This document shows, one piece after another, positions 12,800 through 24,843 of a stretch of DNA of 64,000 nt. The number at the start of each line of letters is the position of its first letter. The first letter of the stretch is position 1. The stretch comes from Mercurialis annua. Taxonomy: Eukaryota; Streptophyta; Magnoliopsida; Malpighiales; Euphorbiaceae. Below the pieces are notes generated by a model that did not search any database, was not told the DNA's origin, and saw nothing but the letters and a program-made list of their open reading frames with translations. A program made the position numbers and the translations under genes. The DNA lies in contig NC_065570.1 of assembly GCF_937616625.2 (NCBI RefSeq), positions 14,766,001 to 14,830,000 of the forward strand, given 5' to 3'.

Positions 12800-13320
12800 A
12801 TAAATATATCTATTAAGTACATTTAAAAAATATATTTATCATGTATAAATTACATATTGTTGATGTATCTGTTACGTACGTACATTTAAAAATTTACATT
12901 TTTTAAAATAAAAATACATTTTTAATACATATTATATACAATTCAAAAATAAAATATATCTATCATGTATAAATTATGTAGTAAAAAAACATAACTATCA
13001 TGTATAAATTGTATATCGAAGATGTATCAAATATATATTAGAAATGTATCAAATATGTCTAATAAACCTACAAAAAAAAAGACGTATAAAAAACAAGAAA
13101 AGGGGTTTGAACTATCGAAAATGTATCATATATGTATCAGAGATGTATAAAAAATGTATAAAAATGTATCCATTATTTATCTACGATGTATTGGAGATGT
13201 ATATATCGTGTATAATATATGTATCGGAGATGTATAATATATGTATCAAATATATATCGGAGATGTATTCATTGTGTATAAAATATGTATTTGTTTTTTT
13301 TTGAAAGATATATGTATTTT
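12800..13320. repeat. GATGTAT/TGTATCA-rich degenerate repeat
   Basis: Irregular repetition of words such as GATGTATC, ATATGTATC and GGAGATGTAT. The reverse-complement form (GATACATCTCTGATACAT) fills the interior of the long-TIR element at 24471-26525. A palindromic TGACGCGCGTCA lies just upstream at 12522-12533, as similar words do in the second element, so the two may be one family in opposite orientation. The 86-codon frame at 13044-13304 is a by-product of the repeat. Confidence 0.6.
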
Positions 13321-14164
13321 TTATATAAGATTTAACAATTATCTTTTAAATATATTTTTTCATATTTTTTATTATAATTTCTTCATTTTTTACCTAAATT
13401 AAAAAAAATTAATTCATAATAATTTATTTTAATAGCTATAAAAAACCGTGTTGATTCGATTATAACCCATCAGTTCAATATCAAGTTACTGCAAAAAAAT
13501 TCTATTAGAATTTTTTCCTTTTTATTTCCATTTGGTCCAAATTTTATTCGCATTTGGTCTCCTTATCTTCTCAATTAAAAAAAACAATAAACCCTCACTA
13601 TATCTCTCCCTTATCTTCTCCAATTCATCTACTTGCTATTCACTTTATGTTATCTGCAGCAAATCAAAATATTTATTTTCTACTTTATTTTCAATCAAAA
13701 AAAAAATCCTTTTTACTTCATTGAGTCCATTTTCACCAGATTCAGTCATGCCATGTCATTTTTTTTTTCTCGCCAACCCATAAAATGTCACCAACTCTGT
13801 TTTCTCCTAACTTTTCTGCTCTTAGGTTCTAATCCTCCGCTTCTCGTTAAATCTGAGCCATTAATTATCCGAGAACCTTAAATTTTGATTACCCAGTACT
13901 TGAAGACTACAATGGGTGGTGGAAAAAGAGAGCTTCCATGTGTACTAGTGTGCAAGCACAAATAAAAATATGAACACAAACAGCTACTACATCATGTGTT
14001 TTATTTTTGGACACATGTCAGCTTGAGGAAGATGGCATTAAATGAAAATTAAATGAGTTTTGTGCTATTAATTGAAATAATAACGGTAACAAAGAAATAA
14101 CTCTAGCTAATATGGCAATTGGTGAAAAGCAATTGTGATTTATGACTTTTCTTGTTATTCTTTC

Positions 14165-14193
14165 TTATATATATATATATATATATATATATC

Positions 14194-14225
<32 letters not shown>

Positions 14226-14246
14226 TGTGTGTGTGTGTGTGTGTGG
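14165..14246. repeat. Compound microsatellite (TA)n-(GT)n-(GA)n-(GT)n
   Basis: Runs of TA, GT, GA and GT dinucleotides follow directly on each other. The (TA)n end coincides with the likely right border of foreign DNA inside the 12089-16009 LTR, and short TATATA and CACACA runs lie at the left border near 12360-12385. Confidence 0.9.
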
Positions 14247-16798
14247 CTAGTCTTAAGTCTTTCGTGCATAGGAATGTGTAGTCTTCTAGCTAGAAGTTAA
14301 AAGCTAAGAAGGCGAATAGTTGATACAAGTTTATTGAGCGTATCGCCTTCCCGAGAGTGAGCAAGAGCTAACATGAAAGGTTAAAAAAAGCTAAAAATAT
14401 AAGGCAGAATGAGGTATGTATAAGCTCTCATTTTGAAAATGGCGACGATATGTTTCTATTCTTCATTTTTTAAGTTAAATTTTAGTTTTTAGATAATTAA
14501 ATATTAATTAGATAGTACATAAATAGAAAATGTATAGTTAATTTACGACTCTAGGAGCGGTTTGTAAAATTGTTAAAATAATTTTATATTCTGATTAGGA
14601 TATCAATGTTTCGACATGTTACATTGAGGTCGCAGTAATCGTAGAATTTTGGTAATCGACGATTTCGACGGTAACGTCGCCGATTAGCCGATTTTAACGA
14701 AACGCGAGTCTATATTTAAATAAGATACGATTAAAGTTAGGGATTCGACACTCGAATATATTTTGACGTTTCAATCCCAATTAGATCTGACGAGTGTCGA
14801 TCTGCCGAGTCAGAACACTAGGGTGTTTCTCTAATGTGCTATCAGGAGCATATATTTTGGGAGCGGGTTCTGTGAGTTTACAATTTACTTTTGTTTATTA
14901 ATATTAAAAGTTCTTTATTATATTATTATAATAAATGTATCGCATATAATACGATATTGTTTACTATGTTTATTATATCATATTTTGTATAGTAGTATGA
15001 AAACCATTATGGAGATCCGACGAAACGAGCTACCTATTGAGCGTTAATAGGACTGTGTGATCATCGGTGTTGGTTTAAGTCTTATGTGTCTGTCTTTAGT
15101 GAATGCGAATAAGAACAAGTTGGACATCGTTTGTTAGATACGAGGTAACTTGATAGAACTTCTCTGGACTGGGATCTCGGTGGAGTGGAATTCTCAGGAC
15201 CTGTAATTAGATAGTAATTCGGTAGAGATCTTCAGGACTCACAACTTGAATTTCACAAATGATATCGGTAACTCGGTTGATATTATCCGGACCATGCTGC
15301 TTGGATTAAGTTTGTTTTGATTCGATATGGTTTTATATTAGTATAAAGTGTGTACTTTAGATTAGGGTTTCGATCAGATTGAATATTTGACTATGATTAT
15401 AAATGATTTTTATAGTCGATCTTTTTTTTGCATTAGTAAAGTGAACTCGCTCAGGAAATATTTATATTTATAGCCCCCCAATGTTTTCCCTGTTAGGTTA
15501 TTGAGTTTCGAGGTTAGGCTTCCACAATAATTCCGGAAGTCGTCGTCTGTATCTCTAGAGTTGTAAGTAGTTAGGTATTAGGAAGTATGTCTTGTGTATT
15601 CAGTAGTTCACTATATTTTGATAAACTCTGATTTGAACTACTGTATATGTATATCTATATGTTTGAAAAACTGTGCGTGTTTCTAAAATACTAATACTAG
15701 TCATTTAAAGTGTTACACTGGTATTACGTTATTAACATTTTAACATTATATTAGAAATAGAGCACGTACCTCATAAGAGATTGATGTTAGTCTCTGATTT
15801 CTAAAAAACAATCATGGTATTAGGATCACGACGCGTTTTCGATCAAGGTTTTAAAGGGTTTTTCTGACGCAGTTATAAACCTTTTTATGATTTCAAAACG
15901 CAGAAAATCTATTAAAGTTTTCTAGGCTTGATACGGGTTTCAGAGCAACCAGTCCATTCCTTAGCGCCGGTCTCGGTTCAAAATTTTAGGTGAAGTTCGG
16001 GACGTGACAGCTTCTAATTATGTAATAGATCCGACCAGTCGACGGTTGCAAAATCAAAATGTTGGAGTATCAGACAGACTTTTTCATGACATTTTATTGT
16101 TAGAAAATATATGTTCTGTGAGTTTACATTGTTTACTTTTGAATGTTTTCATTTTAATTGTTTTAAATAATAAATCGCACTAAGTATCAAATGACCAATA
16201 AAGATTTATTGAAACGTATTTTCTATGGGACAAAAATAGGACTGTGTGATCACCAGTACTGGTATTAGAATGAGTCAACGTTTGTCATAGGCAACGATAA
16301 CGTAGTTCACGGCCTATACCTAACAGGTATCTTAAGGCGTCGGTAACACTGTCCACGGCCCAGATACCTAATATAGAACTGGACGTCAGTAACATTGTTC
16401 ACGATCCATTGTATGTATGTTATTATGGTGTGTGTCGTAGTCATACCATAGGTTGTCTATAGGGATATTCCGGATTAGGGTTTCATCTGAATCGACTATT
16501 TGGTATTACTTTTTATACAAATGTTTTGTTGTATATGCAATTTTGAAAATTTAACTGGAAACATGTATACTCTCAGAAATATTTATATTTCTGACCCGTT
16601 GATATTTTTTCCTTTCAGATGCTTAGCTTATGGAGTACTAGGCTTCCTTATCCTTGTTTTGGAAGCTTCAATTTTGTTTCTATATATTTCTACAAACTTC
16701 AGCAGAGTTCCAGTAGTATAACTAGGACATGTTTATATTTAGTGTGTAGTAGCCTTGACAGTGGTTTCTATGTATATGACACTGATGCAAAACCACTT

Positions 16799-19388
16799 TG
16801 TCACGACCCGATTTCCACCCGAAACTCGAGCCGAGACCGGCGTTAGGGAATGGGAGTGGTTGCTCCGAAACCCGTAGCAAGCCTAAAAACCTTTATAAAT
16901 TTTTCGTGTTTTAAAACATAAAAAGGTTTGCAACCTCGTTGCAGAAATACTTTAACACCTTTATTAAAAACGCGATCGCAATTCAAGATCATATATCACA
17001 TATGATCTGTTTTTAGAAAATACCGTTAAAACCTTTTCTCGTTTAACTAAAAAATATTTCTGAAAACTGGATTCTTAAAACCCCGATTGAATTTCAATAA
17101 ACCAGAGCACAAACATCAATCTCATATGATGTACTTGCAATGTTTCCAATACAATCCTAAAATGCTAAAAACATAAAACCAGTGTAGCTCTCAAACAACT
17201 GGTCATAGCATTTTAGAACACATGCAGCTTTTCAAACATATATTATATACAATAGTTCGATCAGAATTTATCAAAATAAGCTTGAACTGCTTTTAACAAA
17301 AAGACAGAATTTCCAGTATCCAACTACTTGCAGCTCTAGAGGTATGGTTGACATTGACTTCCAGAATTATTATGGAAGTCCGACCTCATACTTGATTACC
17401 TGAAAGGTGAGCATTGGGGAGGGTCATAAATACAAATACTTTTGAGTGAGTCTACAATTTTACAATTGGAATTCATATCGCAAATACATAAAACGTTTGT
17501 ATATGTAAAATATTACCAATCAATTGATCCAGATGAAATCCTACAAGACAGACTATTGCATAGGTCTCAACCTATATGACTCGGGCCTTAGATCGTGAAC
17601 TGAATCACTGCCGTCTAAGTCGGGTGTTTGGATCGTAACCATGAAACTGCCATCAGAGTGTTACCGGTGACCGTAACCGTTATTGCCGTCTCAGACTGTA
17701 AAGTCGGGGTCGCTAGCACTTCCAACGCCCAATGAATTAATTGACCTCTATGTCAGACACAGTTTCGTATCTAGTGTACTACTGGTAATCCCACTGTCAT
17801 ATTGACAACCAATAGGGAGTTTGTTCCAATGGATCTTTCATGGTGTAATTATATTAGTGCGATTTGTCATTAAAAACAGTTTAAATGTAAAATATTCAAA
17901 AGTAAAAACAACAAAGTAAAACTCACAGAACCGATGTCCCCATAAAAGCGTATGCTCCCGTTAGCCCACTAGTCAAACACCCTGGTGTTCTCAGTTGGAA
18001 ATTCGATACTCATCGCATCTAGTTAGAATTCAAATGTCTAACAATATCAGACTTTAAATTCCTAACTTAAGTGCTATCATATAAATTATAGAGTTTTAAA
18101 CAAACTCTGTTTATAGGCGATTCTATAAACAATGCCTATACACTAATCTCAATATTGAACTTCTTGTTCAATATATAATACCATTCTCGGTATGGACCTA
18201 TAGTCCTTTTAACATTAATCATTTTGACATGTACGGTTTAATTAAAACCTAACATTGTTTTAATAAACCGACTATTCTCAAACGTCTAGGTTCTTTTTAA
18301 CCTTTTAAACATATAAGCTTCGGTTTCGGAAGTCCCTTGAATCAACAATCGAGTATACAACTCGAACTAGGACGAAAACGTCCAAATATCGGACCTCTGA
18401 CTTGCTGTGCATCCGCATAGAAGGGCATGTGCATTCGCATAGCAGAGCTGCGCGTCCGCACAGCCCTGGCTGTGCGCTCGCACAGCCTCTCCTGAGCGCA
18501 CAGCCATTTGGCTGTGCGTGTGCACAACCACGAGGACACTCACTGGACCAATTCTGACGTGCTTACACGCGTTAATACGCTCCGAACAACACAATAATAT
18601 TTAATTAAATCCTAATCTGCAAGTAAAATGTTAAACCGATTCAAATTCGATTGATTTGATACGGTCGACGTTATAAATTTAATTATAATCAAAATTAATA
18701 ATAATCGAATTCAAATTCACGGTTATTATCTCGAATACATGCGGATGATCGAAGAAATCAGACTTGAAATCGCGAAACGGATCGTGCCGCGGCGGAACCT
18801 AATTTTCCGCGCGTCCTCTACTCCTCCTATACCTAGCAAGCACCTCAATTTAAAAAACTGAGATGATTTGAGCGTACCCCCTCTCCTCTACTTATAAGCA
18901 TTTGATTTGACTAAAGTACCATTTGGTACTAGCTCAATCATGCACTTTAACTCTACTTTTAATTAGTCGTCTATAGTCCAAACAGAGACTAATTTCAAAT
19001 TTCGCGAAACTTTACTCAAAAATCCAATAAAATATAAAACAAATAAAAATATAATTTTTATTCGCATCCGACTTATATTTTATTTTTAATAAATCATAGA
19101 AGATTTATTAGGTACAAATCAGTCCCACTTGACTAAAATTACTATGTCCAAATTTCATAAAACTTTGACGGTTGTTTTGTCAAATTATTTCGCAAATATT
19201 GACACCAAAATTATTCGCTCGTGATTTATAAATTATTTTATTTTCATTTGGACTACCTAATAATATTTATTAGTTAATAACTGAAACTAATTAAAAAAAA
19301 GAAATTAAGGACCAAACCACACTTTTACCTTTTCTTTCTCCCCACTCCACTCCACGCCAATTCATATTCTTTTTTTCTTTTTCTTTTG

Positions 19389-19425
<37 letters not shown>

Positions 19426-19896
19426 AACTTATATCCTTTGATTTAACATCGAAACTTTCGAGTTTCGACATTTTAACTTTGAGGTTTTATCCGAAGCATT
19501 AAACTCTCAATTTCGAGTGGTATATTGATATATCAATTTATACAACATTAAAGAGTATTCTCAAATTTATTATTTCCGTTCACACTCGTTTATTAAAATT
19601 TAAATTTTCAATTTTAATTTTAAACTCATGTATTACGATACTCTTTTACAGATATCTATAAATTAAATTTACATTTAAATTTAATTTACGTATTCCGAAT
19701 TTATTAAATCACTTTCCGTAATTTAATTTAATAATCTTAAATAGTCAAATCTTACTATTATCCTTCGACTATTAAATTTAGTCTTTCCGAATATTTTTCT
19801 TAATATTCGAAACCTCAAATATTATTTTCAATATTTTAATTACTCCAATTTGATCTCGTAGCATATTCTAATTATTTAAAATTACGAGGTATTACA
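16799..19896 (-). mobile_element. Solo LTR of a Tekay/Del-like Ty3/gypsy element
   Basis: A 3,098-bp LTR read on the minus strand from TGTAATACCTCGTAATTTT to GGGTCGTGACA. It is flanked by CACTT on both sides (16794-16798 and 19897-19901), the expected 5-bp target duplication. No internal region, PBS or polypurine tract is present, so unequal recombination between the two LTRs has removed the rest. It carries a (TA)n run at about 19394-19422 and a cluster of GC-rich palindromes at about 18400-18530. Confidence 0.9.
18400..18530. repeat. Cluster of CGCACAGCC/GGCTGTGCG hairpins in the solo LTR
   Basis: Two near-perfect hairpins share the same 9-bp arms. The first is 18457-18476 (CGCACAGCC, 2-base loop, GGCTGTGCG) and the second 18497-18518 (same arms, 4-base loop). 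Further partial copies (TGTGCATCCGCAT, GTGCATTCGCAT, GCTGCGCG) lie on either side. The GC content stands out sharply from the AT-rich LTR. Confidence 0.9.
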
Positions 19897-20127
19897 CACT
19901 TGTCCATGTTTATATGATTTTTCTTGCTACGTGCTATATGTACAGTATACAATACGCTTTTCCTGTTGTTTTTAATCAGTATGGCTATATAGTTTGTATA
20001 TAAACATGATGGTTTATATGTGTGCCGATCATATTTTTTCCGGTTTTCCTATACATGTGTTTACTGTTGGATATAATAATTTTTGTATAGTTCTTTGAAT
20101 GCATTATATTCTTTAAATACTTATTAT

Positions 20128-20664
20128 TAGGGATGTGCGTTCGGTTAGTTTGGTCGGTTCGGTCACAAACCGAACACCGAAGTTTGGTAAAAATCTCAAA
20201 CCGAACCAGACCGAATTTTAATCTTAAATTACACCAAACCGAGCCGAAAAGTTCGGTTTGATTCGGTTCGGTGAAAAACCAAAATTTTTTGCTTTCTCTA
20301 TTTTTAAATTTTTTATCATAAAATAAATTCTAATATTAAATAATAAATGTCTAATAAATATTTTTATATAGTTATTAACATAATTATATGTTGTTGAAAT
20401 TTATTAACTTATATATCAACTATAATTAAAATATTACAACAAAAAAATATAAATTTACATATATTTATATATATTTTTTATTTTTTTATTGAATTGTTAG
20501 GTTTTTCGGTTTTTTCGATTTTTAAAATGCTCAAACCGAACACCAAATTTTTACCTAATTACAAACCGAACCAAACCATAGTCACCAAAAAACCGAACCG
20601 TAATTATAATTTCGGTTCGGTTCGGTGAAGCGGTTCGGTTTGGTTCGGTTTTTACACAGCCCTA
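20128..20664. mobile_element. hAT-type MITE rich in CGGTTCGGTT
   Basis: A 537-bp element with short ends TAGGGATGTG...CACAGCCCTA and 8-bp flanks CTTATTAT (20120-20127) and TTTATTAT (20665-20672), one mismatch. TIRs of this form and 8-bp duplications are hAT features. Subterminal regions carry many copies of CGGTTCGG and its complement CCGAACCG, arranged so that the two ends are inverted. There is no transposase. Confidence 0.82.
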
Positions 20665-20903
20665 TTTATTATGCGAAAAAATTATATAGATTTTCAGGCT
20701 TATTACGATATCCAGAGCAACTACCGACATTCCCTAGCGCCGGTTTCGCCTCAAAATTGTGGATCGTGACAATATATTTATTTTAATATAATAGAAAAAG
20801 TAAATAATAGGTGTTTATTTTGTACATCCGGTACTTTTTTGAAAATATATCTCTGCTACATTTTGGCTTTATTATAGGGATAATGGTGATGTTGCATTAT
20901 ATA

Positions 20904-21235
20904 GGCCTAATTACTTAAAAATCACTCACCTTATAACTTTTTTCATTTATATCACGACCTAGAAAAAATTTCATTTATACTTTATTTTTGATTTTTATGT
21001 TTCGTTTGTACCTTAAGAGTAATTTTTTTTGACAATTTAATTAATTTAAAGATGAAAATATTAAAAACAAAATACATAAATGATTAACATTAACGTTTTA
21101 TTAGAATATAGGTTAAAAATGAAGGACTAATTTAATTTTTTTTAAAAGAAAATAGGTCAATTCAATTTATTAGGGTAGAGATGAAACATAAAACTTAAAA
21201 ATAGAGTACAATTGAAAATTTTGCTGTAGACTTGT
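20904..21235. mobile_element. Remnant of a GGC(C/T)TAATTACTTAAAAA-type TIR element
   Basis: The left end (GGCCTAATTACTTAAAAATCACTCACC) matches the ends of the intact element at 22317-22687. The right arm is only partly recognisable (GGGTAGAGATGAAACATAAA near 21175) and its terminus is lost. The rest of 20673-21970 is AT-rich and shows no gene; the small open frames at 21170-21471 are not supported by anything. Confidence 0.5.
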
Positions 21236-21991
21236 GCGAATCAAATTTGAATTCTTGTTGAGATCTTTGCTGATGTGGCGCGAATCAATTGGTTTGTATG
21301 GTTGAAAATAAGAGGTCATGTGTTGTAGAAGTGGGGTTTTTTTCTCCGCATTTGGCAAGTGACGGGCACGACGTGGCAGCCAATGAATGCAATCGTACTA
21401 ATCGTAAACTGTCAGCGATTCTGCGTGCTGTTGTAATTTTAGTGGCTGGTTCGTATTGCTATAAACTTTAACCATTTTAATATAGTTTTGTTATTTTTCC
21501 ATAATAACATAATTTTTATTTAAATATATCAAAAATATAAATTTAAAAATTAAAGTGATTTAGTTATTATTATTTTAAAAAAAAAATTAATCCTTTAATT
21601 TAGTTGACTAACATAATAAAAATGGACCGAGCAATTAAATTATTGATTGAGATAAAAATAAAAGCCATATCATTTGATTTTTAAATAGAAAAAATTAAAA
21701 TGTGAATTGGAACAAACGTTAAAGGCCTTAGAATAATTTACTCTTACAATTTCTATATGGTCTCCCTCAGCTTCTTTTTCCTTAAGAAACTCCTTCCAAA
21801 AAAATGTGATCATTAAATTTTAACTTTTGTATAATTGGCCCCTTTAAATTTTAATCCTGGCTCTACACATGTTTTTAATGCAATTCAAAATACAACCTTA
21901 CCACTGGAGTATTCGGACATATTGGAAAAAAAATGAAAAAAAAATCATTCCTGGCTGCACACCTGGTGAAAAGAAGCTAGGGTTAATGATG

Positions 21992-23627
21992 GAATAAAGG
22001 ATCAAAAAACCCCCTTAACTTGGCACAAAATATCAAATATGTCGAAGGTCATAAAACCGGATCAATTAAGCCCATTACTATGGCAAACCGGATCAAACAC
22101 ACCCTCCCCCACTCTCACCCCTGCATTTGAAATACACTCTCCATTAACAAATGAAAAAAAGTCAAAAGTAATCCTTGATTTTTATTTTATTTTCAAATTA
22201 ACATTTAATAATTTTAAATTTCAATTTAACTCTCTATAATTTCAAAAGTTTATGTATCAAACAAAACTTTATTTAGAAATCTAGTGACATTTTTTATACT
22301 TTGTGCATATTATCTTAGCTTAATTACTTAAAAACCACCTACCTTAAACTTTTTTTTCGTTTATACCCTGACCTAGGAAAAAATTCATTTATACCCTGAC
22401 GTATGTGTTTATGTTTCATCTCTACTCCGAGGCACTAAATTAACCTCTTTTCATTTAAAAAAAGTTTAAAATAGTCCTTCATTTAGAGAAAAATTTATTT
22501 TTAATTTATTTAGGTTAAAAATGGAGAACTATTTTAAACTTTTTTCTTAATAAAAATAGGTTAATTTAGTGCTTCGGGGTAGATGTGAAACATAAATACA
22601 TACGTCAGGGTATAAATGAATTTTTTCCTAAGTCAGGGTATAAACGAAAAAAAAGTTCAAGGTGAGTGATTTTTAAGTAATTAAGCCTATTATCTTCTAA
22701 ACCTATTTCGATTAAACCTTATTTCCTTCACTTGCAGTGCCGCCGCACCATCTTCTTTTGCGACCTTCTGCCGCGCTGATACCACCTGTTAGCAACCCGT
22801 TTCCACCATCGCCATCTAATCTAAACTTTAACAAACATCAATATCTATAAATCTAATTAAACTTCTGCCTCCATCAACTTTGATGTTGCTTCTGCTGTTT
22901 GAAACGAAGAACATAGCTTTCGGTGCTGGAATCGAAGAACAGAGTTGCATCATCTAATTCATTGATTCGGCGGTTACTGGAAACGAAGAACAATCCGCCG
23001 TTAACGGGAATGAACGGATAACAGCACCGTCGCTGCGCGCCAATCGTTATCCTTCAATTTTTCTTTGTTTAAAGCTTCACTTGACGATGGCACCAACAAT
23101 TCGACGGCGGCAGGTGTGGTGGAGGTTTGTTTTAAGCTTCATCGTCATTCTTCATTTCTTCTTAATTGTGATGAATGTTGGGTTTGGTGCAGGTGTGGTG
23201 AAGGTTTGTTTAATGGCGGCAGCAAGAAAACCCCTATGAAAGAATGAGGAAGAAGATGAAGTTGGTTAGGTTAGATTTTGGAAGATTGGTGGAGGCCACG
23301 GAGGAGAAGAGAAGACCGACGCCAGTGAAGTTTTAGTTTTTTAGGTTAATTGGTTTTCTTGTGCTAATTAGGTTTATTAGGGCTAATTTTGGTTAATTGT
23401 GGGTTTCATTCATAAGGATTAATTGGAATTAGAATTAGGTTTAAGTATGATTAATTAGGATTAAGTATGATTATTTAGGTTAGAAAATCAATTCCACTCT
23501 CTTTTTATGTCAGAAGGATGTTTTTGACTGATTTTCGCAACTATTGGTGTTTTTCGACCCCAACTCACGAACTTGGACATATTTGATACTTCGTGCCAAA
23601 TTGAGGGGGTTTTTTGATCCTTTTTTC
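21992..23627. mobile_element. TIR element E2 (GAAnnAAGGATCA family) inside E1
   Basis: A 1,636-bp element beginning GAATAAAGGATCAAAAAACC and ending with the inverse (GGTTTTTTGATCCTTTTTTC), flanked by perfect 10-bp duplications GTTAATGATG (21982-21991 and 23628-23637). The ends resemble those at 8568 and 9423. The interior at 22730-23340 is more GC-rich, with GCCGCCG-type strings. It also has an 80-bp-spaced duplication of GCAGGTGTGGTG...AGGTTTGTTT (near 23109 and 23189). That could be captured gene sequence, but I cannot recognise a source. Confidence 0.88.
22317..22687. mobile_element. TIR element E3 inside E2
   Basis: A 371-bp element whose two arms of about 150 bp are nearly complementary (TAATTACTTAAAAA..., then TATACCCTGAC repeated). 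Perfect 9-bp duplications TATTATCTT lie at 22308-22316 and 22688-22696. It is the innermost of three nested insertions. Transcribed, it would fold into one long hairpin. Confidence 0.9.
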
Positions 23628-24777
23628 GTTAATGATGTATTTAATCAAATAATTAGCGAAAATTTTCAAATTATTCCCTGCATGGGAAAATTTCCCATTT
23701 AATGTCAAAAGCCTCATGCAACTCGCACCATTCTTCTACAAGTTGGTGTAACTCGTAGAAGAGTTATGCGAGTTGCACACGTGGCTCTATCTGGCTGGTC
23801 AAGTGGAGCTACGTCACATTTTCAAAATGACTCATAGAAGTGATTTACGGGTCACTTTAAGCTATGAGCTTGAAATCATATGATTCCATGTACAAAGTCA
23901 TAGGGAGAAGATTCTCCCAATTGAGAGAATTTTCTCCCTATTAATAATTTTTTAATATTTTTTATTTTATTTTAAATTAAAATTTGTTTATTAATTAAAA
24001 TTTATAAATATTAGAAATTATTTCATACTAAAATTAGAACGTTAAAACAATTTCAATAATTAAAATGTTTAATATTTATAAATTTAAATTAGTAAATAAT
24101 TTTTTTATTTAAAGTATATTCACATTTTAATAAATAAAAAAAATTAACATTGGGAGAAAATTAATTCCGATGGTCTTAAGTGAAAAAGTACACGTAAAAC
24201 TGTTCTGTGAGTTGTATGGCACAAATTAAGAATTTTTATTAAACGGGGGCTAATTTAATATTTTTTGCTAATTAAACGGCTAAATACGTCATTAACCCAA
24301 GAAGCTAAGCGTAGCTAAGCGGAGCGAGGTTAGACAAACTACAAGGAATGGTGGTTTGGGGCACAAGAATATGTTGAAAATGAACCAAGCATTAAAAATG
24401 AAAGTTAGGTCGATTATAATTGCAATTTACAAATAAAGATTTACTTTGGTTAGGCTCATATAATTTTTTTGAGAAAATAACAAAAAAGCCACATTAACAA
24501 CTCACTATTTCACATAATGCAATATTAATTAATTTATTTACTTTACTACAATTTTTCTTTTATAAAATACCAACTTCTATTGTTATTTTTCAACCAATAC
24601 CACCTTTCTCCCAAACCAACACGTGTCCACCACATGTGTCTTATATAATAAAAAAAATCATAAAAAGGACCAAAAAAACCCATATATAAAAAGAACCATG
24701 CGTAATAAAAGGACTAAAAAAGCCTTCCGCTACACATGACTACCTTACCAAAATTAAATTTCACCATCTGCTATAAT

Positions 24778-24843
24778 GAATGACCCGCGCATCACACGCG
24801 GGTCATTCTTAACAAATTTCAGGTGCACCTTTTGGTGCACCTG
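24778..24843. repeat. Two perfect hairpins near the left end of the 24471 element
   Basis: A perfect 12-bp stem (GAATGACCCGCG at 24778-24789 with CGCGGGTCATTC at 24797-24808, 7-base loop) is followed 11 bases later by a perfect 10-bp stem (CAGGTGCACC at 24820-24829 with GGTGCACCTG at 24834-24843, TTTT loop). Confidence 0.95.

Larger units (their letters stand above)
12089..16009 (+). mobile_element. Decayed Ty3/gypsy (Tekay/Del-like) LTR with inserts
   Basis: Starts TGTAAAACCCCGTAATTTTT and ends GAAGTTCGGGACGTGACA, the characteristic termini of Tekay/Del-type LTRs; the usual CCTTAGCGCCGGTCTCGG string precedes the end. At about 3.9 kb it is longer than the clean solo LTR nearby, probably because foreign DNA sits at about 12370-14165 (palindrome cluster, GATGTAT-rich stretch). 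I find no matching 5-bp duplication around it, so it is not a simple solo LTR; it may be the 3' LTR of an otherwise lost element. Confidence 0.55.
16010..20761 (+). mobile_element. Older Ty3/gypsy LTR fragment, interrupted twice
   Basis: Plus-strand sequence at 16010-16798 resumes at 19902 and ends near 20761 with CCCTAGCGCCGGTTTCGCC followed by GGATCGTGACA, again the 3' end of a Tekay/Del-type LTR. Part of it (near 16240) repeats the motif AGGACTGTGTGATCA found near 15050 in the preceding LTR. It is split by the solo LTR 16799-19896 and by the hAT element 20128-20664. No coding sequence is seen. Confidence 0.55.
21980..24298. mobile_element. Outer TIR element E1 (GGGTTAATGA...), split by E2
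   Basis: Ends are GGGTTAATGATGTATTTA on the left (interrupted) and its near inverse TAAATACGTCATTAACCC on the right, followed by further inverted similarity. Perfect 9-bp duplications AAGAAGCTA lie at 21971-21979 and 24299-24307. A second element (21992-23627) is inserted 12 bases from the left end, so E1 itself is about 670 bp. Its middle (about 23700-23945) holds nested palindromes such as GCAACTCGCA/TGCGAGTTGC and GGGAGAA/TTCTCCC. No coding sequence. Confidence 0.88.

Noticed and set aside
13044..13304. Open frame of 86 codons
   Set aside because: It is produced by the GATGTAT repeat; composition is purely repeat-driven.
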